A stretch of 64,000 bases of DNA. Origin: Pseudomonas entomophila. Its GTDB lineage: Bacteria > Pseudomonadota > Gammaproteobacteria > Pseudomonadales > Pseudomonadaceae. The position numbers and the translations under genes were made by a program. The notes under the pieces were generated by a model. The model was not told the DNA's origin. It did not search any database and saw only the letters and a program-made list of their open reading frames with translations. Location of the stretch: contig NZ_CP063832.1 of the NCBI RefSeq assembly GCF_023277925.1, positions 2,868,001 to 2,932,000 of the forward strand, given 5' to 3'. Each line of letters opens with the position of its first letter. The first letter of the stretch is position 1. Positions 49,268 to 58,029 of this stretch are shown here, in pieces.

Positions 49268-49918
49268 TTAGCTACCCGAAACCGATTCAAGTTGTTGCAA
49301 CAACAACGCCGCCTGGGTTCGCGTGCGCACACCGAGCTTGCGGAAGATCGCCGTCACGTGGGCCTTGATGGTCGCTTCCGAGACATTCAACTCGTAGGCG
49401 ATCTGCTTGTTCAACAGACCTTCACAGACCATGGTCAGCACACGGAACTGCTGGGGCGTTAGGCTTGCCAGGCCTTCGCTGGCGGCCTTGGCTTCGGCCG
49501 ATACATCGACCTTTTCGAACGCCTGCGGCGGCCACCAGACATCGCCATCGAGCACGTTGCGCACCGCCTCCTGGATCTTGCTCAACTCGCTGGACTTGGG
49601 GATGAAACCACTAGCGCCGAACTCGCGGGACTTCACCACGACCGCTGCATCCTCCTGGGCCGAGACCATCACCACCGGGATCTGCGGGTACTGCCCGCGC
49701 AACAGGACCAGGCCAGAGAAACCATAGGCACCGGGCATGTTAAGGTCCAGCAGGACCAGGTCCCAGTCGGATTTCTCGGTCAGGCTGGTTTCCAGTTCGG
49801 CGATGCTTGCAACCTCGACCAGGCGCACATCCGCGCCCAGGCCGAGGGTAACGGCCTGGCGCAGTGCGCTACGGAACAACGGGTGGTCATCGGCAATCAG
49901 GATTTCGTATGTGGCCAT
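49268..49918 (-). CDS. erdR: NarL/LuxR-type response regulator (ErdR/CrbR-like)
   Basis: A 216-residue response regulator. The receiver domain has DDHPLFRSAL, a phospho-acceptor Asp in DLVLLDLNMPG (about residue 58), and a conserved Ser and Lys further on. The C-terminal LuxR helix-turn-helix is LTPQQFRVLTMVCEGLLNKQI followed by SEATIKAHVTAIFRKLGV. Position next to dgkA matches ErdR of P. aeruginosa, known to control ethanol/acetate metabolism with a distant sensor kinase. The name rests on context. Confidence 0.88.
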   Translation of the reverse strand: MATYEILIADDHPLFRSALRQAVTLGLGADVRLVEVASIAELETSLTEKSDWDLVLLDLNMPGAYGFSGLVLLRGQYPQIPVVMVSAQEDAAVVVKSREFGASGFIPKSSELSKIQEAVRNVLDGDVWWPPQAFEKVDVSAEAKAASEGLASLTPQQFRVLTMVCEGLLNKQIAYELNVSEATIKAHVTAIFRKLGVRTRTQAALLLQQLESVSGS

Positions 49919-50175
49919 CGATCTAGGGATCCTGTTCTGTGCCAGGCACGGGGGTACGGAATACGCCTGGCGGGCAACTCAAGGCACGAGCGGCAAGGCC
50001 GCCGGCCGGGATGGCACGGCGAAGTCCGGGGATAACGGCAGCTTCGTAATGCCTGAAGCGGCGCCAAGGATGCCGAGCACGCCCCGGGTGGTCAAGCCAA
50101 TTGCCCGGTCGTCCCCGCCTACCCTGGCTGCCAGCCCCGACAGTATGAACCAATCGGCCGCGCCTGCCCCTTGGA

Positions 50176-50886
50176 CTATAGGAAGGTATGCAAACGCCGA
50201 TGCACCTCGTCATGCGCGTCCAGCGGCAAGCGGCGCTTGCCGCTGAGGTAGTGCAGGCTGAACACATCCAGGTAGGCGTCCAGGGCCTGGGAGGCTTGGT
50301 TGTCGCCGGCCAGGTCCAGGCACATGGCTGCCACTTCCGCGGTGCAGAAATGGTCGTCGCGCTTAGAGCGGCGCAAGCGATAGCGCGACATTTGCTCGGC
50401 CTCCAGGCTCAACACTGGGAAACGGTCCAGGTAGGGGCTCTTGCGGAACATCTTGCGCGCTTCGGTCCAGGTGGCGTCGAGCAGGATGAACAAAGGCCGC
50501 TTGCCCGGCTCACGCACGACCTCATTGACCACCCGCTCCTCGGCTACGAACTCGCCAGGGAAGACGATATACGGCTGCCACTGCGGATGCTCCAGCAATG
50601 CCAGCAGCCCTTCATCAACCGAGGTGCGGAGCCAGCCGAAGGCCGAGGTATCCTCGATCAGGTCGGCAATCAACCAGCCGGTGTTGGTCGGTTTCAGTGG
50701 CTCGGTGTCATGCATCAGCAGGCACACGCCGGACTCGGCCTGTACCCGCGGTTTCCAGGCGCACAGGCAATGGGTGGCGATCACCCGGCAATCCGGGCAG
50801 CGTTCAGCCCGGGAACCACGGGCGACAAAAGGTTTGATACTGCGCGCCAGGCGCTCGGCGCGCAGCCGCGCTACCGCGTGGCTCAT
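50176..50886 (-). CDS. DTW-domain protein, likely tRNA acp3U synthase
   Basis: A 236-residue protein. A zinc-binding N-terminal part (ERCPDCRVIATHCLCAW) and a DTW core with LLMHDTEPLKPTNTGWLI and LLDATWTEARKM, where DATW is the family signature (variant of DTW). Relatives (TapT) transfer aminocarboxypropyl from SAM to uridine in tRNA; activity here is inferred. Stands alone. Confidence 0.9.
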   Translation of the reverse strand: MSHAVARLRAERLARSIKPFVARGSRAERCPDCRVIATHCLCAWKPRVQAESGVCLLMHDTEPLKPTNTGWLIADLIEDTSAFGWLRTSVDEGLLALLEHPQWQPYIVFPGEFVAEERVVNEVVREPGKRPLFILLDATWTEARKMFRKSPYLDRFPVLSLEAEQMSRYRLRRSKRDDHFCTAEVAAMCLDLAGDNQASQALDAYLDVFSLHYLSGKRRLPLDAHDEVHRRLHTFL

Positions 50887-51100
50887 GGCTGCAGACCTTG
50901 GTATTGAGAGGGGACGAACACGGGTACGACTCGGCGGGTAACAAAGCGCCAGTCTACCAGACGGTGTGTCATTTGCCGTGCAGCCGTGCCAAGGGCTCCT
51001 TTATAATTGCAGCCTTTGGCGGCCGGGAAACCCTACGGTTCCATGGAACGCCGCCCGCCGGCGCAGGTCAAAGCGCCAGTCATCGAACCAGGAGAGATCC

Positions 51101-51523
51101 ATGCTGCGTGTTATTGCCCCGACCCTGAGCCTGCTGCTCGCCCTGCCCCTGGCTGCCCAGGCGGCCTCCAAGCAGGAATACGAGCTGACCCAGATGCTGG
51201 AGAAGGTCGCCAAGGAAAGCAGCGTCGGTACCCCACGGGCCATCAACGAAGACATCCTCGACCAGGGCTACACCGTCGAGAAGGGCAAGGCCCTGGTCAA
51301 TCACCTGAGCGTGCGCGAGAGTCACGCTGAGCGCATGAGCGCCAACCCACAGCAGGTTCGCAGCCAACTCGGCGACAGTGTCTGCCGCAACAATGGCTAC
51401 CGCCAGCTGATGTCCAAGGGCGCCGTACTGGTTTACCGCTTTACCGTCTATAAGACCAACAAGCCGGTCATGGACCAGGCCTTCGATGCCGCCAGCTGCG
51501 CAGCAGGTAACAAGAAGAAGTGA
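51101..51523 (+). CDS. QS-regulated virulence factor family protein (PA3611-like)
   Basis: A 140-residue secreted or periplasmic protein with a signal peptide (about residues 1-21, LSLLLALPLAAQAA). The mature part ENDS in two Cys (about 96 and 133) that could form a disulfide, and has the YELTQMLEKVAKESSVGTPR helix of the family. The family name comes from quorum-sensing control in P. aeruginosa; its function is not known. The ATG at 51101 has a CAGGAGAGATCC leader; the longer frame to 50966 has no such support. Confidence 0.85.
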   Translation: MLRVIAPTLSLLLALPLAAQAASKQEYELTQMLEKVAKESSVGTPRAINEDILDQGYTVEKGKALVNHLSVRESHAERMSANPQQVRSQLGDSVCRNNGYRQLMSKGAVLVYRFTVYKTNKPVMDQAFDAASCAAGNKKK

Positions 51524-51524
51524 T

Positions 51525-51731
51525 TCAGGCGGTCTGATCACTGTGGCTGGCGCGTAGCGGCTGCTCATCGGCGCGCAGCTCCGCCAGCAACGCCTGCACA
51601 TAGCGCGAATGGGGCTCGGTGCCCTGCAGACGGCGCAGGCACTCACCCTCCAGGCTCAGATGATGAGCCCGGGCTTCTCGCGCCAAGCACTGCAACAATT
51701 GCCCGTCCACCTCGATCACCAGCCGATGCAT
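51525..51731 (-). CDS. Small RHH/FitA-like protein
   Basis: A 68-residue protein (MHRLVIEVDGQLLQCLAREA...) whose strand-then-two-helices layout resembles ribbon-helix-helix antitoxins. A GGGGAGG site precedes the ATG at 51731. No toxin gene lies next to it: the neighbour is the secreted protein above, whose stop almost touches this one. Real expression is probable but function unknown. Confidence 0.65.
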   Translation of the reverse strand: MHRLVIEVDGQLLQCLAREARAHHLSLEGECLRRLQGTEPHSRYVQALLAELRADEQPLRASHSDQTA

Positions 51732-52036
51732 ACGGCACCTCCCCGCATCGCGTACAACAGCCCCTCCAGTAAACCAAAGCCCCTGCCAGGTGGACTGCGA
51801 GCCGACCGACGGCCTGTTCACGCCCGGGGCGGCACGAAGCCATGCCAGCGTCTAGATTGAAAGCGAGTACCCGACAACCACAACAAGATGGACTTGCCAC
51901 TGCAACATGGCCTTGAAGGCCTACTGCAATGCCCGAGGCGCACACTCGGGCCACAGCAGCCAGCGACACACGCAGTGTCGCGGCCGGGACACTGTCTTGA
52001 TCCGGTCAGAGGTTTTGCTGCAGAAGGAGACGTTGA

Positions 52037-53155
52037 ATGCCCTACCAAACGAACGAACGCCTGTTCAACCATTTCAGGGACAACGGTATTGACCTGAGCC
52101 ACATCGACACACAGTTGCAATTGGTCGCGCCGAACAGCCCCAATCTGCCGCTGTACCGCGACATGATGCTGACCATCCTGCGCATGGCCCACGACGACAG
52201 TAACCGCTGGAATGCCAAGATCACCCTGCAGGCCCTGCGCGAACTCGATCATTCGTTCCGCATGCTGGAGCGTTATAAAGGGCGGCGCAAAGTTACCGTG
52301 TTCGGCTCGGCACGTACCCCGCTCGAACACCCGATGTATGCCCTGGCTCGAGAGTTGGGGGCGACCCTGGCGCGCTCGGACCTGATGGTCATCACCGGCG
52401 CCGGGGGCGGCATCATGGCCGCCGCCCATGAAGGCGCGGGCACAGAGCATAGCCTGGGGTTCAACATCACTCTGCCCTTCGAACAACATGCCAACGCCAC
52501 GGTCGACGGCACCGACAAGCTGCTGTCATTCCATTTCTTCTTCATTCGCAAGCTGTTCTTCGTCAAGGAAGCCGATGCCCTGGTGCTATGCCCTGGCGGG
52601 TTCGGCACCCTCGACGAAGCCCTTGAAGTGCTCACGCTCATCCAGACCGGCAAGAGCCCGCTGGTGCCCGTAGTGCTGCTGGACTCGCCCGGCGGCAGCT
52701 TCTGGCGGGACTGTCTCGAATTCATCAGCAAACAGCTGGAAGAGAACCGCTACATCCTGCCCAGCGACCTGAAGCTGCTGCGCCTGGTGCACAGCGCCGA
52801 TGAGGCAGTGGAGGAAATCAACCAGTTCTACAGCAACTACCACTCCAGCCGCTGGCTGAAGAATCAATTCGTGATTCGCATGCTCCACCGCCTGAGCGAA
52901 GGGGCGCTGCATGACATCGAGGAAGGGTTCGCCGACCTGCGCCTGAGCGGCAGGTTCCATCAGCAAGCGGACAGTGGAGCCGAGCATGAGGAAGGCAGTT
53001 TCAGCCACCTGACGCGCCTGACCTTCGCCTTCAATGGTCGCGACCAGGGGCGCCTGCGTGAGCTGGTGGACTTCATCAACCTGCCGGAAAACTGGGCCAA
53101 GCCCCAGCCAATGCACACCACGCAGCGAGCACGGGAAGCCCTGAAAGTCAGTTGA
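52037..53155 (+). CDS. LOG-family (TIGR00730) Rossmann protein
   Basis: A 372-residue protein. The Rossmann core (about residues 85-265) has VTVFGSARTP, VITGAGGGIMAAAHEGA and the signature CPGGFGTLDEALEVLT. These are the LOG/lysine-decarboxylase-like motifs of cytokinin riboside phosphoribohydrolases and nucleotide 5'-monophosphate nucleosidases such as PpnN. N- and C-terminal helical extensions make it longer than plain LOG (about 190). Likely acts on nucleoside monophosphates; unproven. Confidence 0.9.
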   Translation: MPYQTNERLFNHFRDNGIDLSHIDTQLQLVAPNSPNLPLYRDMMLTILRMAHDDSNRWNAKITLQALRELDHSFRMLERYKGRRKVTVFGSARTPLEHPMYALARELGATLARSDLMVITGAGGGIMAAAHEGAGTEHSLGFNITLPFEQHANATVDGTDKLLSFHFFFIRKLFFVKEADALVLCPGGFGTLDEALEVLTLIQTGKSPLVPVVLLDSPGGSFWRDCLEFISKQLEENRYILPSDLKLLRLVHSADEAVEEINQFYSNYHSSRWLKNQFVIRMLHRLSEGALHDIEEGFADLRLSGRFHQQADSGAEHEEGSFSHLTRLTFAFNGRDQGRLRELVDFINLPENWAKPQPMHTTQRAREALKVS

Positions 53156-53206
53156 ACGCAAAATGGCCCGCAGGGCTGCCCGGCTCATGGGCAGCCCTGA
53201 GGGCCA

Positions 53207-53674
53207 TCAGTCGTAGAGGTCGCGGCCGCTGAGCAGGCGCCCGATCATCTCCATGGAAAAACCACGGTAGGCGAGAAAACGGGTCTGCTGAGCACGGCTG
53301 CGTGGATCTTGCGGGCGTTGTCCGGCGAACTTGCGCTGCCAGACATCTTCCAACCGGGCCGGCCAGTCCACGTTGCTGTCGCGCAGTGCCTGGTCGATAT
53401 CCCCACGGTCGAGGCCGCGCTGGCCAAGCTCCTCGCGAATACGCGCGGGGCCATAACCGGCACTGGAACGATAACGGATAAAACTTTCGAGATAGCGGGC
53501 TTCACTGAGCAGCCCTTCTTCGGCGAGCCGATCGAGCGCGGGCTCGATCAGCTCATCCGAAGCGCCGCGCTGACGCAACTTGCGGGTCAGCTCGACGCGA
53601 CCATGCTCGCGACGTGCGAGTAGGTCCATGGCAGTCCGCCGAACGGCGACGGGGGTGTCGAGTACGACGGACAT
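53207..53674 (-). CDS. recX: RecA regulator RecX
   Basis: A 155-residue protein made of three-helix repeats ([40 protein letters not shown], and [15 protein letters not shown]). RecX binds the RecA filament and limits its growth. Begins 8 bp after recA ends, so it is read with recA. The ATG at 53674 is the family start. Confidence 0.95.
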   Translation of the reverse strand: MSVVLDTPVAVRRTAMDLLARREHGRVELTRKLRQRGASDELIEPALDRLAEEGLLSEARYLESFIRYRSSAGYGPARIREELGQRGLDRGDIDQALRDSNVDWPARLEDVWQRKFAGQRPQDPRSRAQQTRFLAYRGFSMEMIGRLLSGRDLYD

Positions 53675-53682
53675 GGTGCAAA

Positions 53683-54750
53683 TCAATAGCCGGCGTCGGC
53701 GTCTGCCATGTCATCGGCATCGGCTTCAGCGGCGGCAGCCTTGGCAGCTGCGGCTACAGCGCCGGACGTCAACAGCTTCTCGCGGATCTGCTTCTCGATC
53801 TCGGCGCCAATAGCCGGGTTCTCTTGCAGATACTTGGCGGCGTTGGCCTTGCCCTGACCGATCTTGTTGCCCTGGTAGCTGTACCAGGCACCGGATTTTT
53901 CCACCAGGCCTTGAGCCACGCCCAGGTCGATGATCTCGCCGTTGCGGTAGATGCCCTTGCCGTAGAGGATCTGGAACTCGGCCTGACGGAACGGTGGCGA
54001 GACCTTGTTCTTGACGATCTTGACGCGGGTTTCGCTACCGACCACCTCGTCGCCTTCCTTGACCGCGCCGGTACGGCGAATGTCCAGGCGGACCGAAGCG
54101 TAGAACTTCAGGGCGTTACCACCGGTGGTGGTTTCCGGGCTACCGAACATCACGCCGATCTTCATGCGGATCTGGTTGATGAAGATAACCAGGCAGTTGG
54201 CGTTCTTGATGTTGCCGGTGATCTTGCGCAGCGCCTGGGACATCAGGCGGGCCTGCAGGCCGACGTGCATGTCGCCCATCTCGCCTTCGATCTCGGCCTT
54301 CGGTACCAGGGCGGCCACGGAGTCGACGATGATCACGTCGACCGCGTTGGAGCGCACCAGCATGTCGGTGATTTCCAGGGCTTGCTCGCCGGTGTCCGGT
54401 TGGGAGACCAGCAGGTCATCGACGTTGACGCCCAGTTTGCCGGCGTATTCAGGGTCGAGGGCGTGTTCGGCGTCGACGAAGGCGCAGGTGGCGCCGTTCT
54501 TCTGGGCTTCGGCAATGACCGACAGCGTCAGCGTGGTTTTACCGGAGGATTCCGGGCCGTAGATCTCGACGATACGGCCCTTGGGCAGGCCGCCGATGCC
54601 GAGGGCGATGTCCAGGCCCAGGGAACCGGTGGAGATGGCCGGGATGGCCTGGCGCTCGTGATCGCCCATGCGCATGACGGCGCCCTTGCCGAATTGGCGT
54701 TCGATTTGACCCAGGGCCGCAGCCAAGGCGCGCTTCTTGTTGTCGTCCAT
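53683..54750 (-). CDS. recA: Recombinase RecA
   Basis: A 355-residue recombinase. Walker [13 protein letters not shown] (about residues 65-76), the [12 protein letters not shown] segment, Walker [16 protein letters not shown], and L2 loop region [20 protein letters not shown] are all present, with an acidic C terminus ([12 protein letters not shown]). It carries out strand exchange and triggers LexA cleavage. The ATG at 54750 is the family start. A LexA box lies 44 bp upstream. Confidence 0.99.
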   Translation of the reverse strand: MDDNKKRALAAALGQIERQFGKGAVMRMGDHERQAIPAISTGSLGLDIALGIGGLPKGRIVEIYGPESSGKTTLTLSVIAEAQKNGATCAFVDAEHALDPEYAGKLGVNVDDLLVSQPDTGEQALEITDMLVRSNAVDVIIVDSVAALVPKAEIEGEMGDMHVGLQARLMSQALRKITGNIKNANCLVIFINQIRMKIGVMFGSPETTTGGNALKFYASVRLDIRRTGAVKEGDEVVGSETRVKIVKNKVSPPFRQAEFQILYGKGIYRNGEIIDLGVAQGLVEKSGAWYSYQGNKIGQGKANAAKYLQENPAIGAEIEKQIREKLLTSGAVAAAAKAAAAEADADDMADADAGY

Positions 54751-54793
54751 TGAAATCCTCACGTGATCGACTTGGCCCTGATGGCCGGAACAA

Positions 54794-54809
54794 CTGTATA
54801 AGTAGCCAG
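54794..54809 (-). promoter_or_regulatory. LexA (SOS) box upstream of recA
   Basis: CTG-N10-CAG palindrome (CTGGCTACTTATACAG on the reverse strand) between cinA and recA, with the spacing and sequence expected for a recA operator. Confidence 0.88.
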
Positions 54810-54854
54810 TATTATTCCACAGGGATTCGTTTCCGCAAACCCCCACCGGGCGAT

Positions 54855-55337
54855 TTACTCCGCGCCAAGCTGTAACAAGCCGTCTAGTGCGGCGCTCACC
54901 GTCTGTCGGCGCACCGCTTCGCGGTCGCCGTCGAAGTGGCGGCGCTCGCTGATCACGTGCCCGCCGTCGGCCCAGGCCAGCCATACCGTGCCCACCGGTT
55001 TCGCCGGCGAGCCACCGTCGGGCCCGGCCACGCCGCTGACCGCTACGGCGAAGCGCGCGCCACTGGTCGCCTGGGCACCGCGCACCATTGCCTCGACCAC
55101 CTCCTGGCTGACCGCCCCTACCTGAGTGAAGAGCGACTCGGGCACCCCTAGCTGACGAGTCTTCTGGGCGTTGGAGTAAGTGACATAGCCGGCCTCGAAC
55201 CAGGCCGAACTGCCGGGGACACGGGTAATAGCTTCGGCGATACCGCCACCCGTGCAAGATTCGGCGGTGGTCACCTGGGCATTCAAGCGCCGCAGGTGCT
55301 CGCCCAGGCGGGTGGAAAGTACGGTGATCGGGTCCAT
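54855..55337 (-). CDS. cinA: CinA C-terminal domain (nicotinamide mononucleotide deamidase, PncC)
   Basis: A 160-residue PncC-type protein: [16 protein letters not shown] (active-site Ser and loop), [16 protein letters not shown] and [11 protein letters not shown] are the family motifs. It deamidates NMN in the NAD cycle. It lies just upstream of recA on the same strand. Its other side faces the phage-tail cluster, the classic mutS-cinA insertion point of Pseudomonas tailocins. Confidence 0.94.
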   Translation of the reverse strand: MDPITVLSTRLGEHLRRLNAQVTTAESCTGGGIAEAITRVPGSSAWFEAGYVTYSNAQKTRQLGVPESLFTQVGAVSQEVVEAMVRGAQATSGARFAVAVSGVAGPDGGSPAKPVGTVWLAWADGGHVISERRHFDGDREAVRRQTVSAALDGLLQLGAE

Positions 55338-55377
55338 GGCGAACTCCTGGCAAGAAGACGTCCTACCCTACCACCCT

Positions 55378-55878
55378 TCACCGCGCCAGCGCCCGCACAT
55401 AAGCCTGGCAGGCGCGCAGGGCGATCAGTCCGCGGTCGCCGTCGTCGGTGATGGCGACAATTCGTCGAGCATGCGCCGGGTCAAGTCGGGCGCGTACGGC
55501 GCCATGATCCACGCCGCCGGTGGCGGGGGTGGCAGGCACTGCGGCGCAGCCGGTGTCGCGCTCGACCAGGACCGACAGCCGAAGATCGGCAGTAGCAAGG
55601 CGATCACGCAGGCGAGCCTGAGTCTGTTGGGCATCGGAAAGCTCCTGGAAATGGCGGGTTTCACTGCTGTGCAGGCGTTGCTCGAGCGACTGGCGCCGGT
55701 CGCGCTCGGCGAGCAGTTGCTCATTGACGGCCTCGACCTGCTCGACCTTCTGCTGCGCCTGCAACGCTTCGGACTCGGCGAGCACCCGCTCGTAGCGCCA
55801 GCCCTGGACCTGCCAGGCCAGCACCGCGGATGACAGCATCAGCACGGCGCACAAGCCGATTTGCAGGCGGCTCAACAC
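55378..55878 (-). CDS. Lysis i-spanin (Rz-like)
   Basis: A 166-residue inner-membrane spanin. One N-terminal signal-anchor helix (about residues 7-24, LCAVLMLSSAVLAWQVQGW) is followed by a long periplasmic coiled coil (about 35-100). It would join the outer-membrane Rz1 encoded inside it to fuse the two membranes at lysis. It overlaps the endolysin gene by 7 bp. Distal gene of the cluster in view. Confidence 0.88.
   Translation of the reverse strand: MLSRLQIGLCAVLMLSSAVLAWQVQGWRYERVLAESEALQAQQKVEQVEAVNEQLLAERDRRQSLEQRLHSSETRHFQELSDAQQTQARLRDRLATADLRLSVLVERDTGCAAVPATPATGGVDHGAVRARLDPAHARRIVAITDDGDRGLIALRACQAYVRALAR
55425..55634 (-). CDS. Embedded lysis o-spanin (Rz1-like lipoprotein)
   Basis: A 69-residue lipoprotein nested in another frame of the Rz-like gene. 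It starts MPNRLRLACVIALLLPIFGC with a lipobox before Cys20, and the mature part has a CLPPPPPAA proline run, as in Rz1 proteins. An AGGAG site lies 8 bp before the ATG at 55634. The nested layout is the classic lambda-type spanin arrangement. Confidence 0.82.
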   Translation of the reverse strand: MPNRLRLACVIALLLPIFGCRSWSSATPAAPQCLPPPPPAAWIMAPYAPDLTRRMLDELSPSPTTATAD

Positions 55879-56423
55879 AGCACCTCACGGGCCCGCTCCC
55901 AGATCTCCTGGCGGTCGGCCAGGCCATTCAAGCCGCCGTTGATATGCCGGGTGATGCGGTTGAACTCGCCACGATCAGCCAAGGCATTGAGCCCGCGCGA
56001 GTGCCAGAACCAGGCCGCCGATGCACAGGCCCAGCGCGGCTGTTCGAGCATCTGTGGTTGCGCCAGCAAGCGTTCGTCGCCAAACAGCGCCCGGCTGCAG
56101 GCCTGATAGTTGTTGCGGCCGGTCACCTGGATCAAGCCGCGCCCGCAGTAGAGCTGGCCATCGCCATCGGCCTCGGGCGTGTTGCCCAGCCGCAGGGCCA
56201 GGCTGCCGGTGTCGTAGCGAGCCAGGTAGCGGTCGCCACCGAGCTCCTTGACATAGCGCAGTTGGCCGGACTCGTGCCCGACCTGGGCGAGGAATGCGGC
56301 CACGCGCTTGGGGTGGTCGATTTCCCAGTGCTCCATGGCCTCGTTGAGCGTCGGCAGGAAAATCGCGGCACGCTGGCCGGCCAGGGGATAGATCTGTTTG
56401 AGCTGCTGTTCAGTGAGCGGCAT
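55872..56423 (-). CDS. GH19 chitinase-like endolysin
   Basis: A 183-residue glycoside hydrolase family 19 enzyme that cuts peptidoglycan. QVGHESGQLRYVKELGGDRY carries the catalytic Glu, and YCGRGLIQVTGRNNYQACS the second conserved segment. No signal peptide, so it needs a holin (not in view). The start is the ATG at 56423 with GGAG nine bases upstream; an ATG at 56438 lacks a ribosome site. Overlaps the Com-like gene by 14 bp. Confidence 0.9.
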   Translation of the reverse strand: MPLTEQQLKQIYPLAGQRAAIFLPTLNEAMEHWEIDHPKRVAAFLAQVGHESGQLRYVKELGGDRYLARYDTGSLALRLGNTPEADGDGQLYCGRGLIQVTGRNNYQACSRALFGDERLLAQPQMLEQPRWACASAAWFWHSRGLNALADRGEFNRITRHINGGLNGLADRQEIWERAREVLC

Positions 56424-56619
56424 CGGTGTGTTCTCCATTGCAGTCTGATCGAACGGCGGCCAGTGCCGCCAACGGCTCGCTCAATGGCGATGGCTCGAAG
56501 CGCGCGGCTTTCACATGATTCAGGGTGCGGCACCGGCCGCACTTGATCTGGAGCTCGGAAGCGGAAGTGATGCGGGCCAGTAGCTTTCGGCACTGGCCGC
56601 AGCGCAAGTCGATGAACAT
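56410..56619 (-). CDS. Com-like zinc-finger regulator
   Basis: A 69-residue protein. Two Cys pairs (CGQC and CGRC) spaced as in the Com protein of phage Mu, with LLARITSASELQIKC and the TLNHV end. Mu Com is a zinc protein that binds RNA and allows translation of the mom DNA-modification gene. No mom-like gene is in view here. It sits between gene D and the endolysin and overlaps the latter, so it may control lysis timing or may be a relic of a DNA-modifying phage. Confidence 0.82.
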   Translation of the reverse strand: MFIDLRCGQCRKLLARITSASELQIKCGRCRTLNHVKAARFEPSPLSEPLAALAAVRSDCNGEHTDAAH

Positions 56620-56768
56620 AGAGAAGATCCTGACAAGCTGATTTCACGTTCAAAAGATGGGAAAGGGCGACTTTCCGAAGTAGCACCTCCATTGCGGCCG
56701 ACTATAGGAAAGCGCCCACGCCAACCGGCACCGGGAAACCTTCTCCATGCACCCAGTGGCACCCGCGC

Positions 56769-57803
56769 TCAGGCCTTCAATGCTCCAGCGCGCCTGGGCG
56801 CTGCCCCCTTGGCCTTGGCCTTGCCCTGGCGCCCGCCGTTGCACTGCACCGTGGTGCGCCAGCCATTGCTGGTGAACACCTGTTCCACCGACTCGACCAG
56901 GTATACCCCGTCGAGTCCAACGAGGAAGCCGCTGATCTCGACGCTGCGCTCGGCGAACAGGTCGGTGCGCCCCGGCATGTCCAGCCGTACATTGGCTGTG
57001 TCGCGGTTGAAACTGGCCAGACGCGCCTTGGCGGCCTGCTCGGCGGCCGCGCGGTTGGGGTATAGGTGGCGGTCGGTGTGCACCGGCTGCAGGCCTTCCG
57101 GCGCGTCGCCATTGCCCAGCTCGACCACGCTCAACTTGCCGCTGGCTGGGTCCTGGTGGCGGGTGCGCACCGCCTTGTGGGTGCTCTTGTCGGCCAGGCG
57201 GAACTGCCACTGGCTGACCTCTTTGCGGGCGATGGTCACCACGCCCAACGCCTTGCCGCTGGCGCTCTGACCTCCCTGGCGCGGCAACACCAGCAACTGG
57301 CCGTCGGCGAGCTTGGCGGTGCAGTCATGCTGGCGGGCCAGACGGGTGATGAAATTGAAGTCCGACTCACTGTACTGGTCGACCCGCGGCAGCTTGACCT
57401 TCACTGGGCAAACCGCCTGCCAGCCATTGCGCGCGCCGATCTCGGCGACGATGCGTTGCAACGTCGCCCCTTCCCAGCTACCGCTGCGGATGGTCTTGCC
57501 GGTGCCGCGCAGGTCACTGGCCTTGCCACGAATGACCAAGGTGTCGGGTGGCCCCGACAGCTCGACTTCATCCACGGTGTAGCGCCCCAGCCGCATCAGC
57601 GGTTGGCCGGCGTACCCCAGATGGACCAGCAGCACGGCACCGCGAGCGGGCAACGCCAGGGCACCGTCGCGGGCATCGATGCGCAGCTCGAAGTCGTCCG
57701 ACTCCATGCCGGGCTTGTCGGTGGTGCGCAGCAACAGCAGGCGATCGTTGATCAGCGCGGTGATGTCCTTGCCATCAGCTTCGATGCGGAAGATCGGTTG
57801 CAT
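56769..57803 (-). CDS. Baseplate hub/spike protein D (VgrG/Pvc8-like)
   Basis: A 344-residue late-control-D-type protein. FRIEADGKDITALINDRLL starts the first barrel. FNFITRLARQHDCTAKLADGQLLVLPRQGG is the family core. It forms the central hub under the tail tube. Begins 19 bp after gene X; matches pyocin R2 gene order X-D. C terminus is basic (KAKAKGAAPRRAGALKA). Confidence 0.92.
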   Translation of the reverse strand: MQPIFRIEADGKDITALINDRLLLLRTTDKPGMESDDFELRIDARDGALALPARGAVLLVHLGYAGQPLMRLGRYTVDEVELSGPPDTLVIRGKASDLRGTGKTIRSGSWEGATLQRIVAEIGARNGWQAVCPVKVKLPRVDQYSESDFNFITRLARQHDCTAKLADGQLLVLPRQGGQSASGKALGVVTIARKEVSQWQFRLADKSTHKAVRTRHQDPASGKLSVVELGNGDAPEGLQPVHTDRHLYPNRAAAEQAAKARLASFNRDTANVRLDMPGRTDLFAERSVEISGFLVGLDGVYLVESVEQVFTSNGWRTTVQCNGGRQGKAKAKGAAPRRAGALKA

Positions 57804-57822
57804 GGTTCAAGCTCCTTGCTGA

Positions 57823-58029
57823 TCAGTCCCACAGTTGCACGGTGTTCGTAGCCACTGCGGCCAGCTCCGGCAACCCGATGCGCACCCCGCTGCGAAAGGG
57901 CTGGGCCTCGTCCGCCAGGCCCTGGTTGGCCTCGAGCACCGCTTCGACCGAGCCATCGAGGTGGCCGTAGTAGTGCTGGCAGAGCGTGTCGAGCACGTCG
58001 CCTTCAGACGTTGTACAAATCCTGGCCAT
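57823..58029 (-). CDS. Tail protein X (LysM-like)
   Basis: A 68-residue protein of the P2 gpX family (CTTSEGDVLDTLCQHYYGHLDG), which is LysM-like and sits at the tail hub/tube junction. It overlaps the U gene by 26 bp and precedes D. Confidence 0.9.
   Translation of the reverse strand: MARICTTSEGDVLDTLCQHYYGHLDGSVEAVLEANQGLADEAQPFRSGVRIGLPELAAVATNTVQLWD

Noticed and set aside
53683..55353. RecA frame extended upstream to 55353
   Set aside because: The extension reads through cinA in another phase; the RecA family start and LexA box place the true start at 54750.
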